Shown in pieces: positions 50,434 through 60,000 of a DNA stretch of 64,000 bases. The first letter of the stretch is position 1, and every line of letters starts with the position of its first letter. Below the pieces are notes generated by a model. It saw nothing but the letters and a program-made list of their open reading frames with translations. It ran no database searches and had not been told where the DNA came from. The position numbers and the translations under genes are program-made. Location of the stretch: contig SDNP01000010.1 of NCBI GenBank assembly GCA_004524445.1, forward strand, positions 22,637 through 86,636, written 5' to 3'. The stretch is from Candidatus Thorarchaeota archaeon. GTDB lineage: Archaea > Asgardarchaeota > Thorarchaeia > Thorarchaeales > Thorarchaeaceae.

Positions 50434-53202
50434 CTATTTTCTTAACACATCCACGTTATTCTCCGGTTTTCGGGATGCCCACCAAACAGGAATTGAAGCA
50501 GCAATCAGTACTACCCCAACTATTGTGAGCATTGTTATTCCTGAAATGCCTCCAAGTACAAAACGCGATAGGATCAGGTCTGTGGCGTTTTGATTCAGTA
50601 AGCTAATGTTTCCAAATATCTGCACAAATCCAACGAACAGCCCAAGTAACAACGAGAAGACAACCATCACCAACATTTCCGCAAGAAGTGTTTTGAAAAG
50701 CTGCCATCGACTGAAACCTCGAACTGATATGAGAGCTATTTCAACTTCCTTTTCCTTCAGTGTTAGAAGAATCACAAGAGCTGTTCCTACTAGCGCGAGT
50801 ATCACAGCAAAGGTTACAGCAACCCATCTAATCTGAGTGATACCACTCTCAATTGGTCGCTCATAATAATCGGCAACTTGAGAAGTATAGGAATAGCTGG
50901 AAAATGCTCCCGGGAAGTCATGAATCAACTCTTCTTGTATGGCTGTTCCGTTTGCACCATCCACCGCGTCGATCAATATGTTACCGGTTGCATCAGGCAG
51001 GATTGCCGAATCATTTAGGAAATCTGTTGAAATAAATGATGGATAGTTTCCTTCAGCAGTGAACCCTGCTTGTTCAACTAAATCTTCCAGAATCGATTGA
51101 AATCCAATCAGGCCAACAATCGTCAGCAGGTGAGGGTCGCCTCCAGATGAACCTCGAACGAAAATACCATCGCCAATATCCAGTGCCAAGTCCTCTGCAA
51201 TGGTAACCGAGAGTATGATTCCATCATCATCAAGAGATTCGAACATTTCATCGAAATCTCCGATAAACCATGAGGGCTCCCAGAAAGCCACATTCAACCA
51301 TTCATCTGGCGTGATACCTCTTGTTTCAACTGAGGTTGTTCCCGCATTTAGAGTCATTCTATATTCTGCAGTGACGGCATTAATTCCTGAGTAATTTGAT
51401 AGACCAGCCATAATTGCTTCGATGTCATTGGAATCCTCCAATTGTAATCTTACATCAGCGCCTACATCGTAATATGCATCCCTCTCAACTCGATCATACT
51501 CTGAGTATAGACTGCCAACCGTGAAAATACCATATGACACAATAAGAGAAAGCAAGAATACCATGGCAGCATTTCTTGCTGGATTTCTCTTCACGTTTCT
51601 AGTAGCTAGCTTCCCGAAGGCACCAAAGAATCGCTTCCCTGCCTCAACTACGACTTCTTGGAAACGTTGAGACCCGCGCATGAATACCTTTGTTGCTCCA
51701 AATAGAAACATCAGTGGGCCGAGAAAGTTGAGAACACTATCAATTCCCACCCAAGCGACAATGAGGATGGAGAGAAGAATATTTCCGGGATTCAAGCTTG
51801 TCAAGAGGGGAGCAATATTGATTCCGAGAATCCAAACAATCAGCTTGTAACCGCCAAGCACCAATGAGATTGTTGGAAGTAGTTTCTTGTACTCAGAAGT
51901 TTCTTCTATATACACATACTGCTTTAGAGCGTCTACAATCTCCAGCTTGGATGCTCTATTTGCAGGTCGCCAAACTGCGATGAGAGCAAGAACCATCCCC
52001 GTGATTATTGAGATAATGATGGAGGTCACATTGTTACCCACCACGGTCAGGAAACCAAGTCCTTCAATCCCGAGGACATACCAAGCTACTGCCGTACCAA
52101 GGAAAATTGATGCGGCCCCTGCAAGAGCTCCAACCAAGATTCCCTCAAACAGAAACATATTCCGAATTGTGCCACGTTTGTAGCCCTTTGTCAATAATAG
52201 ACCTATCTCTCGTCTCCGAAGATTGTAGCTGACTTCGCTAGTCATAGTCCCAGTGAAGTAAGCCATAAAGAAGATTGGAAGGGACAGAGAAATGAATACC
52301 ACGTTCATCAGTGCGGCTATGATTGTGTATGCCAGTAGAGGTGTTTGAAGATTGGACCTAACGGTGACATCAAAGCGATCCAAACGTTGACTAAGTCTTT
52401 GATTGATTTGACTGACACGATCAGTAGAGGTTGGAATATCATATGGGTCAATCAAGGCAGCTCTGTCTACTTTCATGTGAATACTATTAAGAACGCTCAA
52501 TCCAGCTCTATTCTCAAATTCCTTCGCTGCATCGAGTAATGGACTTATCGTGAGAGCCCAATCGACAAGCATCATGTTGTACGGTTGATCGAAGGAAACA
52601 CCAAATGGCCCTAGTAGGATCCCCGCAAATTGATTCTGTTGCATCGCATATCTACGGGATTCAGGCAAGTCCACAATTCCAGCGACGGTCAAATTCCAGT
52701 AGAGGGTCAGAGGCACTGGTTGGTCTTCGATTAGCACTCTAATCGGAACAGAAACCTCTTGACCAAGTAGGAAAGATGATTCATTAGTTGACCCTGCTAC
52801 CACATAGGTTTCATTATGCCCCAGGGTTTCATTGCCTGAAACGATTTGAATACCGGAGGTCATATCGGAGCCCCATTCAAGGCCGAAGATGTCGAATTCA
52901 GTATCTGTGTTATCATGGTCGTACCGAAAGGCAGTCGTTCTGGAATAGGCGATTACTTCACTGATTTGCTGTAATTCATTTTCAACTGAGGCGAAGTCAT
53001 CAGCGGTCCAATTAGACTGTACTGAATTTGCAGTGAAATCATAAATGACACCCTCCAAAGTAGTATCCAAGGCATCTCGAGCAAGGATGTCTGCAGCTAC
53101 ATTTGTGCTCGCAAAAAAGGTGGTCGCCACCAAAACTCCGATGGTCAAGGCGAGGAACAGCTTGTAGCTACGTGCAACCCGTTTGAGGGCGTACTTCAAC
53201 AT
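50434..53202 (-). CDS. FtsX/MacB-type ABC permease
   Basis: A 922-residue permease with an N-terminal membrane helix, a large exterior domain (about residues 45-290), helix groups in the middle (three or four around 290-420 and more around 450-500), a second exterior domain (about 560-770) and three C-terminal helices. LRRREIGLLLTKGYKRGTIR and KEKEVEIALISVRGFSRWQLFK are the two FtsX coupling segments, so two FtsX domains are fused. It is translated just before its ATPase. ATG 53202 is preferred over TTG 53211, which is too close to GAGGAG. Confidence 0.87.
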   Translation of the reverse strand: MLKYALKRVARSYKLFLALTIGVLVATTFFASTNVAADILARDALDTTLEGVIYDFTANSVQSNWTADDFASVENELQQISEVIAYSRTTAFRYDHDNTDTEFDIFGLEWGSDMTSGIQIVSGNETLGHNETYVVAGSTNESSFLLGQEVSVPIRVLIEDQPVPLTLYWNLTVAGIVDLPESRRYAMQQNQFAGILLGPFGVSFDQPYNMMLVDWALTISPLLDAAKEFENRAGLSVLNSIHMKVDRAALIDPYDIPTSTDRVSQINQRLSQRLDRFDVTVRSNLQTPLLAYTIIAALMNVVFISLSLPIFFMAYFTGTMTSEVSYNLRRREIGLLLTKGYKRGTIRNMFLFEGILVGALAGAASIFLGTAVAWYVLGIEGLGFLTVVGNNVTSIIISIITGMVLALIAVWRPANRASKLEIVDALKQYVYIEETSEYKKLLPTISLVLGGYKLIVWILGINIAPLLTSLNPGNILLSILIVAWVGIDSVLNFLGPLMFLFGATKVFMRGSQRFQEVVVEAGKRFFGAFGKLATRNVKRNPARNAAMVFLLSLIVSYGIFTVGSLYSEYDRVERDAYYDVGADVRLQLEDSNDIEAIMAGLSNYSGINAVTAEYRMTLNAGTTSVETRGITPDEWLNVAFWEPSWFIGDFDEMFESLDDDGIILSVTIAEDLALDIGDGIFVRGSSGGDPHLLTIVGLIGFQSILEDLVEQAGFTAEGNYPSFISTDFLNDSAILPDATGNILIDAVDGANGTAIQEELIHDFPGAFSSYSYTSQVADYYERPIESGITQIRWVAVTFAVILALVGTALVILLTLKEKEVEIALISVRGFSRWQLFKTLLAEMLVMVVFSLLLGLFVGFVQIFGNISLLNQNATDLILSRFVLGGISGITMLTIVGVVLIAASIPVWWASRKPENNVDVLRK

Positions 53203-53293
53203 GATAGCCAAGACTCCTCTTTGGAAGGATAGGGAGTGATAGATATAAAGCGAATGAACAAATCATTCATTCAGCTCGCATCACAAGTTAATG

Positions 53294-53887
53294 TCATGAA
53301 TACATCGATTTAGTCGAATCCATGTCGTCGACGGTTGCTCGTTTTTTCTTTTCTTTTATTCTATAAGAGAATATGGCGAGAGCAACCAATACTATCATGC
53401 TCGAGCCAACAACAATAGGAAGAGTAACTTCAGGATTTATTGTTGTATTAGTAGTGATCACAAGGTCAAATTCCCGAGTGTAGCTCTCCGCACGGTTTTC
53501 TGCGTTATCAAATGCTACAATAGATATCTCGTAAGTGTGATTCAATTCGAGCCCAGGAATTGCGCTTGAAAAATGTGTTCCGTTAAACTCCAACAATGGA
53601 TTTGAGTATGGACTGCCATCCTGGAGAATCTCTGCAGAAACATTCAGTACCCCAGAGTCCGCGTCAGACACAATGGCCCAAACAGTGAATTGCTCACCAC
53701 TTCGAATCGGTCCCTCTATGCCCCATGCATCTATACTGGGGCGAAGTGTATCCTGTGCTAGGTTATTGTGATCGTGCGATGATGCATGAGTCACAGGGGG
53801 AGTCATCATAGAAAATGAAGATACTGCCAGAATGCAGACAATAAAGAACAGCATCATTTTGGTTTTGGACTTCCCGAAGAGCCTCAT
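53294..53887 (-). CDS. Membrane-anchored surface protein with an Ig-like domain
   Basis: From ATG 53887, a signal peptide (KMMLFFIVCILAVSSFSMM), an exterior domain of about 120 residues with Ig/cadherin-like strands (SGEQFTVWAIVSDADSGVLNVSAEI, HTYEISIVAFDNAENRAESY), then one helix (LPIVVGSSMIVLVALAIFS) and a basic tail (RIKEKKKRA). The frame is open upstream to 54019 but that part looks less like a secreted start. N-x-S/T sites (NVSA, NGTH, NHTY, NTTI) could be N-glycosylated. It lies upstream of the ABC genes on the same strand. Confidence 0.65.
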   Translation of the reverse strand: MRLFGKSKTKMMLFFIVCILAVSSFSMMTPPVTHASSHDHNNLAQDTLRPSIDAWGIEGPIRSGEQFTVWAIVSDADSGVLNVSAEILQDGSPYSNPLLEFNGTHFSSAIPGLELNHTYEISIVAFDNAENRAESYTREFDLVITTNTTINPEVTLPIVVGSSMIVLVALAIFSYRIKEKKKRATVDDMDSTKSMYS

Positions 53888-54111
53888 GACAATCGTTTCT
53901 GTTATCCCATCTAGATATATTATATGCTCTGTCGACGCAGTATTCATTCTCAACCATGTGACAGGCCTTGTAGATTGATGCTCTCTCTCACGACTAACAT
54001 CCAGATTGGTGAATGCCAAAAAGCTATGTTTGCGCTGTTCTAGGATTAGAATAAATACATTTCATATGTCAGTATTGGGCGAGGGGAATGTGGAGGAGGT
54101 GTGATGATGCA

Positions 54112-54504
54112 ATGGTGGTCTCAGAGAAATTCGTGCTGCCTCTGGCTCAATTGACTAAATTCATCTGTTGGATAGTAACATTCTACATTCTGGATATGCG
54201 CATAAGGATGAGCGAAGCCGTGTATTTCGCAGCCACGCCATTCCTCTATTTTATTATCGCAGTGGCTGAGCTAGGTGTTGGACTTGCCGCCCTCTTTCCC
54301 AGAGAAGAATCCTGGAACTGGACTCTAATTGTTGTGATTTTCTCCATTGTGCTTGGATTGGCTCCTTTACTTCAATTGTTGGGCGGCTCTTTGCCTGATG
54401 AACAAGTAAGCATATTGGGATTAATAGCGGAACTTATATCATTGACTGAGATTTTTGTGTTGAGGGACAAGAGGATAATAAAGAGATATAACGTCAGATT
54501 TTGA
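54112..54504 (+). CDS. Four-helix membrane protein, tandem copy 1
   Basis: About 130 residues with four hydrophobic helices. MVVSEKFVLPLAQLTKF and ITEIFVLRDKRI-like ends (TEIFVLRDKRIIKRY) are shared with the next gene, which begins 28 bases later. The ATG at 54112 follows the long GGAGGAGGTGTGATG ribosome site. Earlier ATG at 54088 is possible. Family unknown. Confidence 0.62.
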   Translation: MVVSEKFVLPLAQLTKFICWIVTFYILDMRIRMSEAVYFAATPFLYFIIAVAELGVGLAALFPREESWNWTLIVVIFSIVLGLAPLLQLLGGSLPDEQVSILGLIAELISLTEIFVLRDKRIIKRYNVRF

Positions 54505-54532
54505 AAGAATGAGGCAAGGGGGTAAATTACAC

Positions 54533-54925
54533 ATGCTGGTTTCAGAGAGGTTCCTACTACCTCTCACACAGTTCGCCAAAGTACCATATTGGCTGTTGGT
54601 ATATTCCTTGGTTATGTTATCACCGAGCGAAACGTTTTGGTCCTTTCTTGACCTCTACGCAGGCATCTTCATTTTTGCTGCAGCAGCAGAATTCATTGCT
54701 GGCGTTGCGGGTTTATTTGCGAAAAGCGCTTCTGTGAAATACGTGTTTGTCATTTTGATATGGACTTTCGCCCTTGGAATACCAGTAATTGCACAGCTGT
54801 CTACTGTAAGTCTCCATCAAGAGCCGAGAATCCTATTCACAGTATTGATTGAGATTATAACCGCTGTAGAGTTTCTATTTTTGAGAGACGAAAGAGTTAG
54901 GAACTATTACAGCCAACATGAGTGA
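54533..54925 (+). CDS. Four-helix membrane protein, tandem copy 2
   Basis: Second copy, about 130 residues: MLVSERFLLPLTQFAKV at the start and VEFLFLRDERVRNYY at the end match copy 1, with four helices between. AAGGGGG precedes the ATG at 54533. Same transcript as copy 1 by spacing. No known family is recognised. Confidence 0.62.
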   Translation: MLVSERFLLPLTQFAKVPYWLLVYSLVMLSPSETFWSFLDLYAGIFIFAAAAEFIAGVAGLFAKSASVKYVFVILIWTFALGIPVIAQLSTVSLHQEPRILFTVLIEIITAVEFLFLRDERVRNYYSQHE

Positions 54926-54990
54926 AGGACAGGATTGTCTCGAACCAAATCACTGATTCTGATAGAAAACAACTTGGCTTGTAAGTAGAA

Positions 54991-55150
54991 GGTGGGCGCA
55001 GAACCTAGCTGACGACATGTCGCTTACGCGCCACCACCATTGTATTTGCACGACAAGTCCCATGCTGCCTATTTTGAGGCAGATGCAAGACTCCGGCCGC
55101 ACGCCAAAGCCGCGAGTCGGTCAGCATTATCGGTGTCTCTGCGCCCCTAT
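54991..55150. ncRNA. Probable structured RNA, strand unknown
   Basis: A GC-rich island in an AT-rich gap. GGGCGCAGA (54994-55002) pairs perfectly with TCTGCGCCC (55138-55146); just inside, ACC pairs with GGT and GCTGAC (55008-55013) with GTCAGC (55120-55125). Within lie the hairpins CTGCCT/AGGCAG (55065-55082) and GACTCCGGC/GCCGCGAGTC (55089-55118, one bulged base) plus a CGACATGTCG palindrome (55013-55022). This nested layout of about 153 bases is typical of a folded RNA gene. I could not match it to tRNA, 5S rRNA, SRP RNA or RNase P RNA. Confidence 0.5.
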
Positions 55151-55296
55151 TTCATATAACCAACGGTTGATTTGTTGTTAATCCTTTCGGTCTTTGAAAC
55201 GAAACCGTCTGGATGAGCAACCTACCACCGGTGGCACATAATATAGGAGCTATTAGCATATATTAATATTGCTCTTGAGGGGTTGTGTGATTTGCA
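55151..55296. other. Gap after the structured RNA
   Basis: Short AT-rich stretch with a near-palindrome AGCATATATTAATATTGCT around 55255 and CCACCGGTGG near 55227. No gene seen; it may hold promoter or terminator elements of the RNA. Confidence 0.3.
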
Positions 55297-55776
55297 CTAG
55301 CAGATTTTGCCTGCTTTTTCCATCTCATTCAATTTGCGAAGTATAAATTCAAGGAAGATATCGCAAGTGTCCACCCATTTCTTCTCCATCAAATAAGTGG
55401 CAAGTTGTTCTCCGTCACTGAAATCGACTTTGCTGATTGTCTTGCACTGTGTACTACCAAATTCTTGCTTGAAGGAACTGAAGAGCTCACCTACCGCTTC
55501 GATGGCATTGCCACGAACAGTGGTATTCTTGTCCGGTGTAGATTGCCGGCCCTCACCGCATTTGAAACCAATAGCTGCAGTTGATCCGATTAGCAGTCCG
55601 CAGGTTGTTTCTCCTGACATGACTGCGCCAAGGTACCCCGCCATGGCCCAAGTCAACTCAGGATTATCTATCCCCCAGTGTTGCAGGAGAGTCTGGAGTG
55701 CAGCCTCAGCACACGTGTACGTATGCATGTGATCCTTGGCGTCTGCGAGTTTGCTATCTATCTTCTCTGAAGACAT
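55297..55776 (-). CDS. C_GCAxxG_C_C family protein
   Basis: Cysteines are spread in the family pattern: an N-terminal YTCAEA, TTCGLLIGSTAAIGFKCG for the GCAxxG-like centre (here CGLLIG), then QCKTI and DTCDIFLEFILRKL with a final Cys. 159 residues. The family is thought to be a cytosolic redox or metal protein of unknown activity. GSTAAIGFKCG is well preserved. Confidence 0.74.
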   Translation of the reverse strand: MSSEKIDSKLADAKDHMHTYTCAEAALQTLLQHWGIDNPELTWAMAGYLGAVMSGETTCGLLIGSTAAIGFKCGEGRQSTPDKNTTVRGNAIEAVGELFSSFKQEFGSTQCKTISKVDFSDGEQLATYLMEKKWVDTCDIFLEFILRKLNEMEKAGKIC

Positions 55777-55820
55777 GACAGATTAGAACTACTGCCTGCA
55801 ATATAAATTCCTGCTCGGAA

Positions 55821-56825
55821 TTAGAAGAATCTCATCTGATCTTCATGATAGACGTTTGGCGCATAAGTTCGAGGCCATTCAGGGCTATTATCCAGGACTT
55901 CCTCTATCTCTTGGATAGTATTCATGGACAAATCAATATCTGATGCCTTCACATTCTCCTTCACATGCTCAGGTTTGCTTGCTCCCACAATGGCTGCAGA
56001 AATCTCTTCGCGTCGAAGAATCCATGCCAATGCCAGCTGTGTCATCGTGATATCCATCGACTTCGCTATGTCATCTAACTTGTTCAACTTCTTACGCCAT
56101 TCATCTGTGAGGTACTTTAGAAATCCTTCATTTCTCTCGCCGCGGCTACCCTCTGGAATTCCATCGTTGTACTTGCCAGTAAGAATGCCTTGGTAGAGTG
56201 GACTCCAAACAGTGAAACCCATCCCAAGTCTCTGTGCTACAGGCATTATCTCCACCTCAATATGGCGGAAGAGCATGTTGTACATTGGTTGCTCGACAAT
56301 GGGTGCATGGGCGCCTAGCTCTCTTGTTATTGCATGAACCCGCTCAAGTTGAGCTGCCGTCCAGACCGACGTTCCCCAGTAACGAACACGACCGTTTCTA
56401 ATGAGATCATCTAGAGCCATTACGGTCTCTCTCAGAGGTGTCTTCGGGTCGAATCTATGCATGTAGTAGATATCGATATGGTCGGTTCCCAATCGTGACA
56501 ATGTTCCCTCTATGGCATTCATGATGTTCTTTCTACTCAGGCCCCAATCATTGATTTCGTCACTCATTGGCCAAAATACCTTGCTAGAGAGAACCAGGTT
56601 CCTTCTGTCAACGCTCTCCTCCTCGAGCCATTCTCCAATGACGCTCTCGGCCTCGCCCTTAGCATAGATTTCTGCAGAGTCGATAAAATTCACACCATTC
56701 TCAATGGCGGCCGTCATGCATTGCTTTGCTGTATTTTTCTCTACATAACCACCATATGTCAACCAAGATCCGAGGGAAATCTCACTTATCTTAAGGCCAC
56801 TATCGCCAACCTTTCTGTATCTCAT
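55821..56825 (-). CDS. Aldo/keto reductase
   Basis: A TIM-barrel oxidoreductase of 334 residues in the potassium-channel-beta/YghZ-like branch: ISLGSWLTYGGYV, NFIDSAEIYAKGEAESVIGEWL with the catalytic Asp and Tyr, SSKVFWP with Lys, YYMHRFDP with His, and AIVGASKPEHVKEN for the NADPH phosphate site. It reduces small aldehydes or ketones. The CTATAGTTAA motif lies 28-37 bases before the ATG. Confidence 0.9.
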   Translation of the reverse strand: MRYRKVGDSGLKISEISLGSWLTYGGYVEKNTAKQCMTAAIENGVNFIDSAEIYAKGEAESVIGEWLEEESVDRRNLVLSSKVFWPMSDEINDWGLSRKNIMNAIEGTLSRLGTDHIDIYYMHRFDPKTPLRETVMALDDLIRNGRVRYWGTSVWTAAQLERVHAITRELGAHAPIVEQPMYNMLFRHIEVEIMPVAQRLGMGFTVWSPLYQGILTGKYNDGIPEGSRGERNEGFLKYLTDEWRKKLNKLDDIAKSMDITMTQLALAWILRREEISAAIVGASKPEHVKENVKASDIDLSMNTIQEIEEVLDNSPEWPRTYAPNVYHEDQMRFF

Positions 56826-56852
56826 TCTACACTCAACTCAATCAACTGGTAA

Positions 56853-56862
56853 CTATAGTTAA
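56853..56862. promoter_or_regulatory. CTATAGTTAA promoter motif, copy 3
   Basis: Third copy of the ten-base motif, here extended to the perfect palindrome AACTATAGTT (56851-56860), in the promoter region of the aldo/keto reductase gene. Confidence 0.4.
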
Positions 56863-57050
56863 TGGATTTGTGATTTAAATCCAATGGTAGCTTCGTACCA
56901 GCATTTGCTATGACCGGTCATAAGCGAATGACATAATACAAGGAATCAGTTGTTTGTTTCTGACCTATTATTCTTGTTTCCCCTTATTGTGCATTATCTG
57001 AAGAAAATTCCTGTTTTGTATCCTAGAAAAACAGATGAAGAGGAGGATAT

Positions 57051-60000
57051 CTACTCCTCTTCTTTTCTCTTCCTGACAACAAATCCGATCATTGCGATAC
57101 AACCTACAATTGGAGCTATCACAGTGATAGAAGCAACAACCCGCTCAGTTATCCAGACATTGGGGCTAATGAATGCCGGAGTGGGAACAGCAGGCGGTAT
57201 CGGTGGGTTTTCTACGCCTGCAACAACGTAAACATTTCCACCCCAGTAACTGACAACATCTGGCGGCCCACTAGAATCAATTATGCTGCCAACCTGCGGT
57301 CGAACTACCCGGTGGTCATGTATGCTATAATGCCATAGCAACGAAGAGGTCGCACCACTAACGACATTGATGTACTCCCGATTTGTGAACACAAGGTCGA
57401 TGTGGCCATCACCATCCATGTCGTCAAATACACAGGTAGAGTCGAGTGAATTGATGACCAGCGGTGCAGTATACTGCCAGACCGATGTGCCAGCCGAATT
57501 GTATGCACGAACGCCGATAGTTTCTAGATTCAGAACTATCTCATCTGTTCCATCGTCAAGATGGATATCCGCTGCATAATAGCCACGGAGAGTTGTTGTG
57601 GTTACTATAGTCGTAATGAGCCCGTGCGTTGACCCATCCACTACCCGAATATCATAGCTGCTATCTTTGATGGCAAGGTCCGCGTATGCATCTCCAGTGA
57701 AGTTTCCAACAACAATTTCATAGATTGATGGCCCACCAGTATTGTAGGACCATTGGAATTGACCGTCATAACCTCTGTAGACTGCAGCAAATTCATTGGC
57801 ACCACCTAGAACAACGTCCAAGGTAGTATGCCCAAGAATATAGCCTATATCCATCGCATAAATGCTAGAGGTAAGATTTGTACTGCTACGGTATAGCTCG
57901 ATGCCACTTCCGTCGTACCAAGCAGTATAGGTTTCGCTAGGTCCTGTAAAGGCAATTGCCATCTCTTCGTATGGATTTCCTGAATTAAAACCTCCAACAA
58001 ATGTATCGAGCACCTTCCAACCAGTCGGAGCACTAACGATACCAAGAGTTGAACCTGCCACACCGGACAACGCATAGACCTTGTGGTCTGTTCCTTGCAC
58101 GGCTAGGTCCAACCAAGCATCACCATTGAGATCGCCAATTGAGATATCACTGATTTCCGCAGCCAATTGGCGATTCCAGATTACTGCACCATTGGTTCCG
58201 TTTAGAATCCAGACTGTCTTATTGGTGTCCCACATGACAATTTCATCGAGTCCGTCGGCGTTTAAGTCCGCAACTCGAGTTCCACCAACATTTGCCTCTG
58301 AAATGGTGCTATTCCAATAGAGCTCGTGCATTGGATAGGCCTCATCTTCTTCAGGCGGGATTCTAGTGTATCCATCGATGGCATAGGTCATATTATGCAT
58401 GTAATCCCAAGCAATCAGCGTGTCGATACCATTCCCATGGATATCAGCTGTACCCATAGATGTGAGATAGCCACCAGTAGCATTGAACCATATAGGAATG
58501 CCATTCTTCCCATCTATAGCAACTGCAACGCCATCATCTGAGCTGAGTGAGGAAGTGAAACCGGCAACAATATCATATTTTCCAGAACCTCCAAGGTATC
58601 CGATATGAATATCAACCAAGTGTAAACCGGAATCTAAAGGTGCGTAGTGCCACTGCAAACTCCCAGTGTCAGGCTCTTCTAGATAAATATCTCCATCATT
58701 AGAGTAACCTAGAATCTCGACACTATTGTCATTATCGAAGTCCTCAACATACATGCCCCAAATGCTATTCCAGTCAGATGTATTGTAGAACACAATCCCC
58801 GTTGTTACGTCGAGTATATGTCCTGCATGTTTTCCATAGACGATATCCTCGATGCCGTCATCATTGAAGTCATGTGAGTCAATCCTGGCACCAGGAATAA
58901 CCATTCCAGCTGGCCCCACATAGAGGATCGTGCCATTCAGTGGATTGATGACATTGATAGAGCCATTGTTGGCGACATAAGCGACATCTAAGATGGAACC
59001 GCCTGTAAGATTCGCAATATGAGCATCATAGAGCTGCCCACTAGAAGGAGTCCATCTGTGATAGAAAGACCCGTTTTGATGTAGGACCCATATGTCACCG
59101 CCCGTTGTTGTGAACACGACTTCGTTCTCACTATCATTCTCAAGGTCTCCAACATCAACCGAGAAGAGTGTAGTTGTGGGGTTGCTGTAGTGCCATACCT
59201 CGTGTCCATCCTGAATATCTACAACATGTAGCGTTCCATTTCTGCTTGCCAAAATGACTTCCGGAATAGAGTCATTGGTCAAATCAGCAAGCATCGAGTC
59301 ATAGTATCCATCTACACCGTCGGTGAAGTTCCACAGAAGTGTGCCGTCGTCATCGAGAGCATATGCATCTGCAGGGGAAAGCTGTACGCAAATCACTTCT
59401 TCTTTACCGTCGTTGTCCAGATCATAGGAATGGAGCGAGTCCCATCCGGCATATATTCCGTAACCAGTAGTCTGCGCACTCCAATTTACCTTTGAGCCTT
59501 TCAGTTCCACGGCCCCTTCCGAAACGTCGATGTATTCGATAAAGTAGACATCGCCACGTTCTGTCGAAATTCCGATATCGTCCCAGCCATTGCTATTCGA
59601 GTCGAAAATAGTCACACCCGTAACGGGGTTGTCATACTCCCTAGAGAGCCAAGCCTCCTCGTATGTCATGAAACCTGAACCATCGGTTGAAGACTTCATT
59701 TCATAAACTCCAACTTGATTGTGGAATCCCACTACGACTTCTCTGCGGCCATCACTATCCGTATCTCCAACAGCAAGGTCGATTACATCACGCAGAGTGT
59801 TTCCAGTCCAATCTGATTGTGGGTTGATTCCATAGACGAGGTCAGGTGCTGATAGAAACACCCACAGCTTGTCGTTAACCTGATACGGAACACTACGAGT
59901 GAATGTATTCAAGTACATGAATCCTGAACCGTCCAAGCCAACAATTACGGGCGTGTATGCCATGGGGGCATACACTCTTTCGGCGCCCTCCCAGTAGCTG

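Noticed and set aside
54991..55150. tRNA, 5S rRNA, SRP RNA or RNase P RNA at the structured element
   Set aside because: None of the conserved arms or sequence blocks of these RNAs could be found on either strand; kept as an unassigned RNA.
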